From assembly GCA_017861315.1 (NCBI GenBank), contig JAGFXP010000002.1:37177-101176 (forward strand): a DNA stretch of 64,000 nucleotides, in the 5' to 3' direction. This stretch comes from Bacillota bacterium (GTDB taxonomy: Bacteria > Bacillota > Clostridia > Clostridiales > Clostridiaceae). A model generated the notes under the pieces. It ran no database searches. It was not told the DNA's origin and was given only the letters and a program-made list of their open reading frames with translations. Below are positions 18,833 through 27,288 of the stretch, one piece after another; position 1 is the stretch's first letter; each line of letters begins with the position of its first letter. A program made the translations under genes and the position numbers.

Positions 18833-19897
18833 TTAGCCTTCAGTGTATTCGTGGGCTTCTTCTTCGCCCTTCAGCACCCTGATAGCACCCTGTGAAAGGG
18901 CCTCCATTTCGTTTTCGCCCGGCACTATTACAACCGGAGCTATGAACTTCACGCTTTTTTCTATTGCCGATGTTATGAATTTAGAATATGCTATCCCCCC
19001 GGTAACAATGATTCTATCAACTTCTCCATCCACGACTGTTGCCAGCTCCCCTATGCCTTTAGCTATCTGGTAAGCCATCGCACTGTATACAAGCTTCGCA
19101 TGCTCGTCGCCGTTCTCTATCATTTTCTCTACGTCGAGAGCGCTGTTTGTTCCGAGAAGCGAAACCAATCCGCCTTTTCCTCGAAGCTTCTTGCTTACAA
19201 CAGACCTTTCTTCTCTGTAGCAGAGGTTCATCATTTCTTTTGCCGGTATCCTTCCCGATCTTTCAGGTGAGAATGGGCCTTCGTCGTCGGATACTATGTC
19301 CACCATTTTCCCTTTTTTAAGAGCGCATACCGAAATGCCTCCGCCCAGATGGGTCACTATGAGGTTCAGGTCCGTTAACTCCTTGCCCATTTCTTTGGCT
19401 GTCTTTATTGCTACAGCCCTCATGTTCAGAGCATGTGCAAAGCTGCTTCTCTTGATTTCGGCTATGCCTGTTATCTTAGCTATAGGCTCCATTTCGTCGA
19501 CCGCTACTGAATCGTAGATGAATGCCGGAATCTTAAGCGGCTCCGCCATTGCGAAGGAAATTATCGCACCCAGATTAGATGCATGTTCAACAACCGGATT
19601 GTTCTTCAGTCTTTCCACCATCGGTCCGTTGACCCTGTATGCTCCGGATTTTACCGGCGGCAGCAGTCCGCCTCTTCCGACTACGGCATCCAGCTCTTTT
19701 ACATCAAAATTGTTTTCTTTCATAACGCTCAGTATTGCATCGTATCTCATCTCATACTGGTCTGCAATTTTCTTGTATTTCTCCAGCTCTGAGTTCGGAT
19801 GCTCGATGTTTGTTTTGAAAACCTGAGCGGCATCGTCGAATAATGCGATTTTTGTGGATGTTGATCCAGGATTGATTGCCAAAATTTTGAATCCCAT
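18833..19897 (-). CDS. buk: butyrate kinase (branched-chain/aryl acid kinase type)
   Basis: Makes ATP from acyl phosphate by substrate-level phosphorylation. The 354 residues show the acetokinase-family phosphate loops: INPGSTSTKIALFDD at the N-terminus, VTHLGGGISVCALKKG near 185, and IIVTGGIAYSKF near 300. Start ATG preceded by AGGAGG. It lies between the membrane protein and iorA in one operon, so the physiological substrate is more likely phenylacetyl- or branched-acyl-phosphate than butyryl phosphate; that is inference from context. Confidence 0.94.
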   Translation of the reverse strand: MGFKILAINPGSTSTKIALFDDAAQVFKTNIEHPNSELEKYKKIADQYEMRYDAILSVMKENNFDVKELDAVVGRGGLLPPVKSGAYRVNGPMVERLKNNPVVEHASNLGAIISFAMAEPLKIPAFIYDSVAVDEMEPIAKITGIAEIKRSSFAHALNMRAVAIKTAKEMGKELTDLNLIVTHLGGGISVCALKKGKMVDIVSDDEGPFSPERSGRIPAKEMMNLCYREERSVVSKKLRGKGGLVSLLGTNSALDVEKMIENGDEHAKLVYSAMAYQIAKGIGELATVVDGEVDRIIVTGGIAYSKFITSAIEKSVKFIAPVVIVPGENEMEALSQGAIRVLKGEEEAHEYTEG

Positions 19898-19907
19898 GTG
19901 AAACCTC

Positions 19908-20558
19908 CTAATTATTTTTTGGTTTTTTCTTTGCGAAAGCCAGTATTCCGCCGAGTGCTACGGAAAGGAATGCAGCTGCTATTACCCTGTATTCTGCAGG
20001 AAGCAGGAATACGATTGTGTGCGCTGGTATCCAGAATATCGGAACTGTCTTAAGAATAACGAAGGAGAAGAATCCTTCCCAGTCGATCCTCTTGGTTATG
20101 CTGGTAACTGTTATGTTGCTTACATTTTCATATTTCATGTCCAGGTATGTGTCTGTGAACCTGTGAAATATCATCATGGCAGGACCAAATGACAGGTTCA
20201 TTGCAGAAGATACGAAAAATGCCCATAAGAAATTATTTCCCTGTCCAGGCAGAAGCCCTTTTGTCATTGCTGCGGTTACTCCTCCCGAGAAAATTGCGAA
20301 GGTCAGAGTTATGGCCATTCCCAGGACACCCCAAATTATCGCCCTGAAAATCCAGCCCTTCGGCGCTGCCCATCCTGAGGTTATTATCCTGATAGCGAGC
20401 AGCTCGCCCATTGTTGCAAGAATACAAAATTTGACGAAGCCCGCCAAATACGGATGGCTTGTGGTAAAGCTGACAAATACAGCATGGGTTGCCGGAACTA
20501 TTAGTATCGCAGCGATCACCGCAAGGCCCAAGCCCCAAATTAAATCCCCTTTTTTCAA
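19908..20558 (-). CDS. six-helix membrane protein, Mpv17/PMP22-like C-terminus
   Basis: Not confidently recognised. About 216 residues with six hydrophobic segments (near 10-30, 40-60, 70-98, 110-135, 165-187, 192-210). The stretch TVPIFWIPAHTIVFLLPAEYRVIAA resembles the Mpv17/PMP22 signature in which a Trp-Pro segment is followed by xPxxYRV. The start is most likely TTG at 20558, eight bases after AGGAG; a GTG at 20567 overlaps that site. First gene behind the sigma-54 promoter and 11 bases ahead of buk, so it is probably tied to uptake or release of the oxo acid or acid product. Confidence 0.6.
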   Translation of the reverse strand: MKKGDLIWGLGLAVIAAILIVPATHAVFVSFTTSHPYLAGFVKFCILATMGELLAIRIITSGWAAPKGWIFRAIIWGVLGMAITLTFAIFSGGVTAAMTKGLLPGQGNNFLWAFFVSSAMNLSFGPAMMIFHRFTDTYLDMKYENVSNITVTSITKRIDWEGFFSFVILKTVPIFWIPAHTIVFLLPAEYRVIAAAFLSVALGGILAFAKKKPKNN

Positions 20559-20619
20559 AGATAACACTCCTAACTATTTTGAGTTAATATTATATTAATT
20601 ATTGCCAAGATATTATAAG

Positions 20620-20635
20620 AGCAATAACCGTGCCA
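20620..20635 (-). promoter_or_regulatory. sigma-54 promoter (-24/-12) of the buk-iorAB-ptb operon
   Basis: On the minus strand it reads TGGCAC-N5-TTGCT, an exact match to the -24/-12 consensus with GG and GC ten bases apart. The start would fall near 20608, giving a leader of about 50 bases before the first gene. A sigma-54 activator gene is divergently encoded 150 bases away. Confidence 0.93.
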
Positions 20636-20694
20636 AAAGAAGTTTGGCCCTGATTCAACCTTTTTAGATGGTATATTATAAATTTACTGCAAAC

Positions 20695-20728
20695 AATGGG
20701 TATAACGGGGTCAATGGTATATCCCATT
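20695..20728. promoter_or_regulatory. candidate upstream activator site (inverted repeat)
   Basis: Arms AATGGGTATA and TATA(T)CCCATT flank 13 bases. The centre is about 100 bases upstream of the predicted sigma-54 start, a usual enhancer distance, and the right arm overlaps the -35 region of the activator gene, which would permit autoregulation. Related ATGGTAT copies sit at 20668 and 20714. Confidence 0.5.
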
Positions 20729-20741
20729 TAACCCGGTAATG

Positions 20742-20750
20742 TGGTATAAT
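20742..20750 (+). promoter_or_regulatory. extended -10 promoter of the sigma-54 activator gene
   Basis: TGGTATAAT, a perfect extended -10 with no good -35, 35 bases before the activator start codon; overlaps the end of the inverted-repeat region. Confidence 0.55.
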
Positions 20751-20784
20751 AAATTCATATCGTCTATAAGAGGAGATAAAAAAT

Positions 20785-22857
20785 ATGAAAACCATAGCCT
20801 TACTGAATTATGATCCGAAATCGGCAGAGATATACGCCGCACAGATAGAGAGCGTTTTTTCAAACAATATAATCGTGAAGAAGTACAGCATAAATACCGG
20901 TCCTGTCAGCGGTACGATCCACGCCGACCTTGTGCTCGTGCAGGATGAGGATGTCTACGAAAAATCAAAGCGGAGCATCCCGGAGGATACCCCTATAATG
21001 TTCTGCTACAGAACAATCTCCAAGGATGGCTATTACAAGATACTTAACCTTCCCGAGCACAGCGAAGTTTACATACTTGACGAAACTCTTGAAATGGCCA
21101 AGGATATAATCTCAATCATATATGAGAAAGGTATAAGAAACCTTACCCTTCTTCCGGCATGCCCTGAAAACATTCAGGATCTCAGAAACAAGACAGTAAT
21201 AATCCTGGGGGTGTCCAGCGCAATGCCGCATGACGCCAAGGAGATCATAAACATAGGCAGCAGCCTGCTGGACATAATAACAATCGTAAGCCTTGGCTTC
21301 AGGCTCAAGCTGGATTACCTCATCCAGAACAAGGACATCCAGAGCAGCTACAGCGAAATTATTCCGGCGAACTACGGCCTGGCTGATCTCCTGGGAAAAT
21401 TCAACATAACCGAAGGCATGCTCAACGTGCTCCTTAATGTAATCGAAGACGGAGTAGTAAGCATCGATATAAACGGTGGCTTGAACTCCCTGAACGAAAG
21501 AGCAAGGCAGATACTCGAGATAAGGGATGAAAATCTTAACAGCTGCAATGCGATTGAGCGTCTCCCGAACATCCCCTTCAGCGAAGTGCTGCAAAAACGG
21601 CGACCGGTCAAGGACATGCTCATAAAAATAAACGGCTACGACGTAATCGTGTCCGTCGAGCCGATTTTCCACTCAGGCAAGCTTTTCGGAGCTTACGCCA
21701 TAATGAAGGAATTCGGCGAGGCTGAACTCAAGCAGCACAAGTTCAGGACAAGGATCATAGGCAAGGGCCATAAGGCCAAATACAACTTCAACAACATAGT
21801 GGGCGGCAGCGAGGAGATAACAAGCTGCAAGGAGAAGGCCATGAGGATGGCCGATTCCAACTCCACCGTGCTTATAACAGGCGACAGCGGAACAGGCAAG
21901 GAGCTCTTTGCGCAGGCGATTCACAACAATTCCGTCAGGCGCAATTACCAGTTCGTAGTCATCAACTGCGGCGCCCTGCCGGAAAACCTGCTGGAAAGCG
22001 AACTTTTCGGGTATGAGGAAGGCTCCTTTACAGGAGCAAGAAAAGGCGGCAAGCCCGGACTCTTTGAGCTGGCCCACAACGGAACGCTTTTCCTGGACGA
22101 AATAGGGGAGATGCCCATTTCGCTCCAGTCAAGGCTGCTGAGGGTTATCCAGGAAAGGCAGGTTATGAGGGTTGGAGGCGACAGGCTTATCGACATCGAC
22201 GTCAGGCTTATAGCCGCAACTAACAGGAATATCAGCGAGATGGTAAGGAAAGGCGAATTCAGGGAGGATCTTTTCTACAGGCTCAACGTGCTTAAATTAA
22301 AGGTGCCTTCGCTTAATTCAAGGAAAGAGGACATCCCCCTCATAGTCGAAAGCCTCAAGAAGGCTTTCAACGGCAGCTTCACGCTGGCCGATTCAGCGGT
22401 CGAAGCATTGATGAATCACGACTGGAGGGGAAACGTAAGGGAGCTCAAAAATTATGTCGAATACCTGGTCAACCTTAACATCGAAACGGTGGAGGCCTCT
22501 GACCTGCCGTTTTACGGCGATGACCCCGAAGAGGCCCTGGCATCAAAAATCTGCGTTGGCGAGGGCAAGGAATTCATCCAGGGCAGCCCTCTCGGGATGC
22601 TCAGGGAAACTGCCGGCAAGACAATCGATTCCCACATATTTGTCCTAAGGCAGCTTGAAAAGGGTTTGAAGGAGAACAAAAGGCTTGGCCGTCGGAGCAT
22701 CTACAAGGAATGCGAGAACAACAGCCTTTTCATAAGCGAGCAGGAGATACGGACAATACTGATGAACCTTGAGAAATGCGGTATGGCCAGGATACTGAAG
22801 GGAAGAGGCGGTTCAGTTATCACGGAGACAGGGCTTGAGGTGCTGAAAGAACTATAA
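20785..22857 (+). CDS. sigma-54-dependent transcriptional activator with winged-helix-like C-terminus
   Basis: A 690-residue enhancer-binding protein. The N-terminal 200 residues form a sensor of unclear family, a PAS-like region spans about 205-300, and the AAA+ domain about 335-570 has Walker A GDSGTGKE (366-373), the sigma-54 contact loop GSFTGA (413-418) and an arginine finger in RLNVLKL. The C-terminus (about 600-690) lacks a Fis-type helix-turn-helix and instead reads like a winged helix (RRSIYKEC to VITETGLEVL). Divergent from the consensus sigma-54 promoter of the Ior operon, which it presumably activates; the inducer may be a 2-oxo acid or amino acid. Confidence 0.92.
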   Translation: MKTIALLNYDPKSAEIYAAQIESVFSNNIIVKKYSINTGPVSGTIHADLVLVQDEDVYEKSKRSIPEDTPIMFCYRTISKDGYYKILNLPEHSEVYILDETLEMAKDIISIIYEKGIRNLTLLPACPENIQDLRNKTVIILGVSSAMPHDAKEIINIGSSLLDIITIVSLGFRLKLDYLIQNKDIQSSYSEIIPANYGLADLLGKFNITEGMLNVLLNVIEDGVVSIDINGGLNSLNERARQILEIRDENLNSCNAIERLPNIPFSEVLQKRRPVKDMLIKINGYDVIVSVEPIFHSGKLFGAYAIMKEFGEAELKQHKFRTRIIGKGHKAKYNFNNIVGGSEEITSCKEKAMRMADSNSTVLITGDSGTGKELFAQAIHNNSVRRNYQFVVINCGALPENLLESELFGYEEGSFTGARKGGKPGLFELAHNGTLFLDEIGEMPISLQSRLLRVIQERQVMRVGGDRLIDIDVRLIAATNRNISEMVRKGEFREDLFYRLNVLKLKVPSLNSRKEDIPLIVESLKKAFNGSFTLADSAVEALMNHDWRGNVRELKNYVEYLVNLNIETVEASDLPFYGDDPEEALASKICVGEGKEFIQGSPLGMLRETAGKTIDSHIFVLRQLEKGLKENKRLGRRSIYKECENNSLFISEQEIRTILMNLEKCGMARILKGRGGSVITETGLEVLKEL

Positions 22858-22883
22858 CAAGGGAGCTTTATACTATAAATGTA

Positions 22884-22919
22884 GAGAGAGCGGCAATCGC
22901 GATTTGCCGCTCTCTTTGT
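22884..22919. terminator. bidirectional terminator
   Basis: GAGAGCGGCAA / TTTGCCGCTCTC stem with T-tract on the plus side, between the activator gene and the convergent HD gene. Confidence 0.85.
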
Positions 22920-22942
22920 TACTAAGAAATGCATTCCGATTT

Positions 22943-23521
22943 CTATATATCTCCCTTTAATCCTATCTCTTCTGCCGCCTTCTGCATGCCCTTTATTGTT
23001 TCGCTAAGGACATCGTTCATGTCCATGCCCAGCTTTGCGGCCCCGCCTTCTATGACGTCCCTGTTTACTCCTGCCGCGAAGCTTCTCTGCTTCCATTTCT
23101 TTTTGACGGATTTTGTTTCCAGGTCGAGGATGCTTTTCGACGGCCTCATGAGCGCAGTCGCAGTGATGAGGCCCGTGAGCTCGTCTATGGTGTAAAGCAC
23201 CAGCTCCATCCTTTCCACAGGCTCCACATCGCAGCAAAGCTGGTAGCCGTGGCTCTGCACAGCATGTATGTATTCCTCCGGATAGCCAGCCTCCAAAAGC
23301 AGTTCCCTTGCCTTGGTGCAGTGCTCGTCAGGGTACATTTCATAATCGATATCGTGTATCAGTCCTATGACTCCCCATTTTTCAGGATCCTCGTTGTTAA
23401 GCTCTGCAAAGTGCCTCATTACAGCCTCGACTGAAAGAGCGTGCTTAAGCAGCGCATCGCTCTGGTTGTATTTTTTGAACAGCTCGAGTGCCTGTTCCCT
23501 AGTTGGTGTGGACTGTGACAT
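22943..23521 (-). CDS. HD-domain phosphohydrolase-like protein
   Basis: About 192 residues of the HDIG/HD superfamily with KHALSVEAVMRHFA (first His), IGLIHDIDYE (His-Asp metal pair, near 55) and IHAVQSHGY (near 88). These fit a compact metal-dependent phosphohydrolase; nucleotide or second-messenger substrates are typical of the family but none is indicated here. ATG at 23521 is chosen because the alternative two codons earlier abuts AAGGA. Stand-alone gene between a terminator and rarD. Confidence 0.8.
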   Translation of the reverse strand: MSQSTPTREQALELFKKYNQSDALLKHALSVEAVMRHFAELNNEDPEKWGVIGLIHDIDYEMYPDEHCTKARELLLEAGYPEEYIHAVQSHGYQLCCDVEPVERMELVLYTIDELTGLITATALMRPSKSILDLETKSVKKKWKQRSFAAGVNRDVIEGGAAKLGMDMNDVLSETIKGMQKAAEEIGLKGDI

Positions 23522-23573
23522 TTTCATTCCTTCTTTCCTTGCGTATTTTCTATATTGAAATTATTAATATAAA

Positions 23574-24464
23574 CTATGCTTTTGTCCTCACTGGTCTCAG
23601 AAGCGAATATGAGTAAACCGCAAGAGCAGCCCATATGAAGCAGAAACCTATCATGTTGACCTGCGTCACACTTTCCTTATATAGGAAAATGCCGATGACC
23701 AGGCTTATGGTGGGCGACACATACTGCAGGAAGCCCATCGTGGACAATCTGACATTCTTTGCACCCTCGGCAAAAAGAAGCAGGGGCATTGCAGTTACGG
23801 CGCCGGACAACATGAGTATCACGGTCGTGACGGCCGTGCTCCCAAATGCTCCGCCTCCGTTTGTATTGAGGTGCGCCAGAAACGCCAGGGCAAAAGGTGC
23901 CGTTATCAGCGTTTCTATGGTAAGGCCTGCCATGGAATCGAGCGCAACCTTCTTTTTCAGAAGCCCGTACACACCGAAGCTCGATGCCAGAGCGAGGGGG
24001 ATCCAGGGGAAGCTCCCGTAAAACACCACCATCGCAATTACCCCTGTGGCGGCAATTGCAATCGCCACCTTCTGGCTTGCATCCAGCTTTTCCTTCAGTA
24101 CGACAGTCCCCAGAAAAACGGACATCAGAGGGTTAATGTAGTAGCCCAGGCTTGATTCAACTATGTGGCCGTTGTTCACGCACCAGATGAAGAGAAACCA
24201 GTTGAAGGTTATCAGGACAGAACATGCCGCGATATATGCCATGGATCTCCTGTCCCTTAAGATATCCGCCAGCTTCGACAGCCCGCCGCTGAGAACCACC
24301 AGCATGCTCATCACTATGAAGGACCACAGTATCCTGTGAGCCAGTATCTCATATGCCGGTACATCCTGAACAAGCTTCCAGAAGACCGGAAGCACTCCCC
24401 ACATCATGTAGGAGGAGATCCCGCACAGAAGCCCGTATCTCGTCTTGTCGTTTTTCATGTCCAT
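23574..24464 (-). CDS. rarD: RarD/EamA family transporter
   Basis: A ten-helix integral membrane protein of the drug/metabolite transporter superfamily (about 296 residues), typical of RarD: YGLLCGISSYMMWGVLPVFWKLV at the start, HRILWSF near 45, and WCVNNGHIVESSLGYYINPLMSV near 95. The substrate of RarD proteins is not established. The start is ambiguous among a TTG (24473) and two ATGs (24464, 24458); 24464 gives nine bases from AGGAA. Convergent with nothing; its 5' side faces the leu leader. Confidence 0.88.
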   Translation of the reverse strand: MDMKNDKTRYGLLCGISSYMMWGVLPVFWKLVQDVPAYEILAHRILWSFIVMSMLVVLSGGLSKLADILRDRRSMAYIAACSVLITFNWFLFIWCVNNGHIVESSLGYYINPLMSVFLGTVVLKEKLDASQKVAIAIAATGVIAMVVFYGSFPWIPLALASSFGVYGLLKKKVALDSMAGLTIETLITAPFALAFLAHLNTNGGGAFGSTAVTTVILMLSGAVTAMPLLLFAEGAKNVRLSTMGFLQYVSPTISLVIGIFLYKESVTQVNMIGFCFIWAALAVYSYSLLRPVRTKA

Positions 24465-24553
24465 CCCATCCAATTCCTAATAATATCCCTTTTTACATTA
24501 TACCAATATTCCGAACAATCCAAAGGGATTTTTTTGATTTTTCAAAAAAAGTG

Positions 24554-24582
24554 TTGACAAGCTCAAGGAAGTGTTGTAAATT
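24554..24582 (+). promoter_or_regulatory. sigma-A promoter of the leu operon
   Basis: TTGACA (24554-24559), 17-base spacer, TAAATT (24577-24582), just ahead of the first T-box. Confidence 0.75.
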
Positions 24583-24594
24583 TTAAAACATAGA

Positions 24595-24808
24595 TTAAAT
24601 ACTTTGACAGGGACAAGTAAGTACGGTAATTGTTTTGAAGAGAGCGGGGTCTGGTGCAAGCCCGCAAACATTCCTATTGAAACTCACCCTCGAGTAGCAG
24701 GCTGAACTAAGTAAGCTGTGCCGGTTGAAAGCCGTTATCGAATGAAGAACAAATTTGGGTGGTACCGCGGACTATTTCTCGCCCCAAGAGAAATAAGTCC
24801 TTTTTTTA
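24595..24808 (+). ncRNA. T-box leader 1, leucine-specific
   Basis: Stem I with AAGTA and AGAGAG motifs, specifier GAAA-CTC (CUC, Leu, 24683-24685), T-box GGTGGTACCGCGG (24758-24770), and terminator GGACTATTTCTC / GAGAAATAAGTCC followed by seven T (24770-24807). Complete and apparently functional. Confidence 0.95.
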
Positions 24809-24834
24809 TTACCCGAAAACAAACAATAAAACAA

Positions 24835-25056
24835 AAAAATAAAAGCTTTGATAGGACCAAGTAAATGTGTCAAGTATTTCCAAGAGAGTGGGAACAGGTG
24901 CGAGCCCATAAATATACACGTTGAAACTCCCCCTGGAGCTGCAGGCTGAAATAAGTAAGCTGTGCCGGTTAAAAGCCGTTATTGAATCAAGAAAAAATTT
25001 GGGTGGTACCGCGGACAGTCTTCTCGCCCCAAGAGAAGGACTGTCCTTTTTTTATA
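24835..25056 (+). ncRNA. T-box leader 2, leucine-specific (tandem)
   Basis: A second full T-box about 30 bases after the first, with specifier GAAA-CTC (24927-24929), T-box GGTGGTACCGCGG (25002-25014) and terminator GGACAGTC / GACTGTCC with T-run (25013-25053). Antiterminator regions of the two copies are nearly identical while stem I differs, suggesting a duplication that has partly diverged. Both must read through for leu expression. Confidence 0.95.
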
Positions 25057-25153
25057 CCGTAAACCAATGTCAAAATATTAAGATTTTTCATCCGGCCAAT
25101 GAAAATCTGATATATAAATAAAATAAAAAATTAAAAATTAGGAGGAATTCAAA

Positions 25154-25330
25154 ATGACAAGATTTTCAAACATGCCAGAATCGGCAAATTCAAGGAACTC
25201 AGGTGAAAGCCACAGAACAAGCACTTCAGTATATTCAGGAGGCCGCGAGTACTACAGCTATTTGAAGGACATGAAAAACGGCACTTCCGCTGAGAGCAGT
25301 GAATACTCATCAGCATTCATGATGTTCTAA
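25154..25330 (+). CDS. 58-residue Ser-rich small protein in the leu operon
   Basis: Not recognised. A strong GGAGGAATTC ribosome binding site precedes ATG at 25154, and the frame runs to TAA at 25328-25330. Fourteen of 58 residues are Ser and five are Met; there is no Cys or Trp and only one Leu, so it is not a leucine attenuation peptide. Notable segments are GGREYYSYLKDMKNG (29-43) and a C-terminal SSAFMMF. No transmembrane helix. It is the first reading frame after the tandem T-boxes, 192 bases before leuC, and so should be made when charged tRNA-Leu is scarce. Function unknown. Confidence 0.65.
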   Translation: MTRFSNMPESANSRNSGESHRTSTSVYSGGREYYSYLKDMKNGTSAESSEYSSAFMMF

Positions 25331-25392
25331 AATATGCAGGGGAAATTGGAGACAGTAATAATTTGAGAGCAGAAGATATAACCATACTAATG

Positions 25393-25424
25393 CAGGCTTC
25401 CCTGCAGCTTCAGGGAAGCCTGTG
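25393..25424 (+). other. strong hairpin between the small ORF and leuC
   Basis: GCAGGCTTCCCTG and CAGGGAAGCCTG arms form a 12-bp stem with a six-base loop. There is no T-tract, so it is unlikely to be an intrinsic terminator; an mRNA processing or stability element is possible. Confidence 0.5.
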
Positions 25425-25522
25425 ATTATGATTAAGATACGGAAATAACGTTTCAGATGGCATATGCGCCATTGAGGGCGAGCACAATATAAACAGCAGC
25501 ATAAAACGAGGAGGCAAAAATA

Positions 25523-26785
25523 ATGGGAATGACAATGACACAAAAGATACTGGCTGCCCACGCGGGGCTGGACAGCGTGAAACCGGGCCAGCTGATTATG
25601 GCAAAACTGGATCTGGTGCTGGGTAACGATATAACAACGCCCGTAGCGATAAGGGAATTCAACAAGATAGGGGCCGCGCAGGTATTCGACAAGGAAAAAA
25701 TAGCGATAGTACCTGATCACTTCACTCCGAACAAGGACATCAAATCAGCCGAGCAGTGCAAATGCTGCAGAGAGTTTGCAAACGATATGGAAATCAAAAA
25801 TTACTTTGAGGTTGGGCAGATGGGTATAGAGCATGCCCTGATTCCGGAAAAAGGGCTCGCAGTTGCCGGCGACGTAATCATAGGCGCCGATTCACACACG
25901 TGCACTTACGGAGCTCTCGGCGCTTTTTCAACCGGCGTAGGAAGCACGGACATGGGTGCCGGCATGGCGAGAGGAGAGGCATGGTTCAAGGTTCCCGAAG
26001 CGATTAAATTCGAGATAACAGGAAAAATGGGTCCCTGGGTCAGCGGAAAGGATGTCATCCTTCATATAATAGGAATGATAGGAGTTGACGGCGCTCTCTA
26101 CAAATCCATGGAGTTCTCAGGCGAAGGTTTGAAAAACCTTACTATGGATGACAGATTCACTATAGCCAACATGGCTATCGAGGCAGGAGCCAAAAACGGC
26201 ATTTTCGCAGTTGACGAAAAGACTGTCGAATATATCAAAGAGCACTCGGACAGAGAGTATAAAATATACGAGGCAGACGAGGATGCGGAGTACGGCGAGG
26301 TAATAAAAATTGATCTCTCAAAGATCCGCCCTACGGTATCCTTCCCTCACATCCCTGATAACACAAGGACAATCGACGAGGTCGGCGATGTAAGGATAGA
26401 CCAGGTTGTCATAGGTTCCTGCACGAACGGCAGGATCAGCGACCTGAGGGCTGCAGCCAGGGTGCTGAACGGCAAGAAGGTTAACAAGAACGTCAGGGCA
26501 ATAATATTCCCTGCGACCCAGAAGATCTACCTTGAAGCGATAAGAGAAGGACTGATAGAGATATTCATAGAGGCCGGCGCTGTCGTGAGCACTCCGACCT
26601 GCGGACCTTGCCTTGGCGGACATATGGGTGTTCTGGCAGCCGGCGAGAGGGCGGTAGCCACAACCAACCGGAATTTCGTAGGGAGAATGGGGCATCCGGA
26701 AAGCGAAGTATACCTCGCAAGCCCGGCAGTGGCAGCCGCTTCAGCAATAACGGGAAGAATATCTTCACCAGAGGAGGTAGCATAG
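25523..26785 (+). CDS. leuC: 3-isopropylmalate dehydratase large subunit
   Basis: Isomerises 2- to 3-isopropylmalate with a [4Fe-4S] cluster. The 420 residues are the short archaeal/Clostridia-type LeuC (HACN group). Cluster and active-site motifs: DHFTPNK near 68, [25 protein letters not shown] (cluster Cys near 130), [13 protein letters not shown] near 300 and [12 protein letters not shown] near 360. ATG preceded by GAGGAGG. First enzyme gene of leuCDB; relatives of this size can act in homoaconitase or citramalate routes too, but the Leu T-boxes favour leucine. Confidence 0.94.
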   Translation: MGMTMTQKILAAHAGLDSVKPGQLIMAKLDLVLGNDITTPVAIREFNKIGAAQVFDKEKIAIVPDHFTPNKDIKSAEQCKCCREFANDMEIKNYFEVGQMGIEHALIPEKGLAVAGDVIIGADSHTCTYGALGAFSTGVGSTDMGAGMARGEAWFKVPEAIKFEITGKMGPWVSGKDVILHIIGMIGVDGALYKSMEFSGEGLKNLTMDDRFTIANMAIEAGAKNGIFAVDEKTVEYIKEHSDREYKIYEADEDAEYGEVIKIDLSKIRPTVSFPHIPDNTRTIDEVGDVRIDQVVIGSCTNGRISDLRAAARVLNGKKVNKNVRAIIFPATQKIYLEAIREGLIEIFIEAGAVVSTPTCGPCLGGHMGVLAAGERAVATTNRNFVGRMGHPESEVYLASPAVAAASAITGRISSPEEVA

Positions 26786-26786
26786 C

Positions 26787-27272
26787 ATGATAGACGGAAA
26801 AGCAATAAAATACGGAGACAATGTGGATACCGATGTGATAATACCCGCTAGACACTTGAGCACTATAGATCCAGCGGAGCTTGCGTCACACTGTATGGAA
26901 GACCTGGATGCGGACTTCAACGACAAACTGTCCTGGGGGAGCATAATAGCCGCCGGAAAGAATTTCGGCTGCGGCTCCTCCAGAGAGCATGCGCCGATAG
27001 CCATCAAGGCTTCCGGAATCAAGTGCGTGATAGCCGAGAGCTTTGCCAGGATATTCTTCAGGAACGCCATCAATATCGGCCTTCCAATAATCGAATGCCC
27101 TGAAGCTGCTAGAGATATTGAGGAAGGCGACGAAATATCCATAGATGTCAAGACAGGAACCATCGTCAACAAGACAAAGAACAAGACGTACACAGCGCCT
27201 GCATTCCCGGAATTCATGGAGAAGATAATGGAAGCAGACGGATTAATAAAATACATCAAACAATCGATATAG
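26787..27272 (+). CDS. leuD: 3-isopropylmalate dehydratase small subunit
   Basis: Swivel-domain partner of LeuC, 161 residues, with the expected [14 protein letters not shown] near 13, [16 protein letters not shown] near 52 and IIECPEA near 105. Starts one base after the leuC stop, so the two subunits are coupled. Confidence 0.95.
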   Translation: MIDGKAIKYGDNVDTDVIIPARHLSTIDPAELASHCMEDLDADFNDKLSWGSIIAAGKNFGCGSSREHAPIAIKASGIKCVIAESFARIFFRNAINIGLPIIECPEAARDIEEGDEISIDVKTGTIVNKTKNKTYTAPAFPEFMEKIMEADGLIKYIKQSI

Positions 27273-27288
27273 GCGAGGAGACTTGGAA

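Noticed and set aside
25391..25426. Eleven-codon frame MQASLQLQGSL within the hairpin before leuC
   Set aside because: Three Leu codons are suggestive of an attenuation peptide, but there is no good ribosome binding site or T-tract and the T-boxes already provide leucine control.
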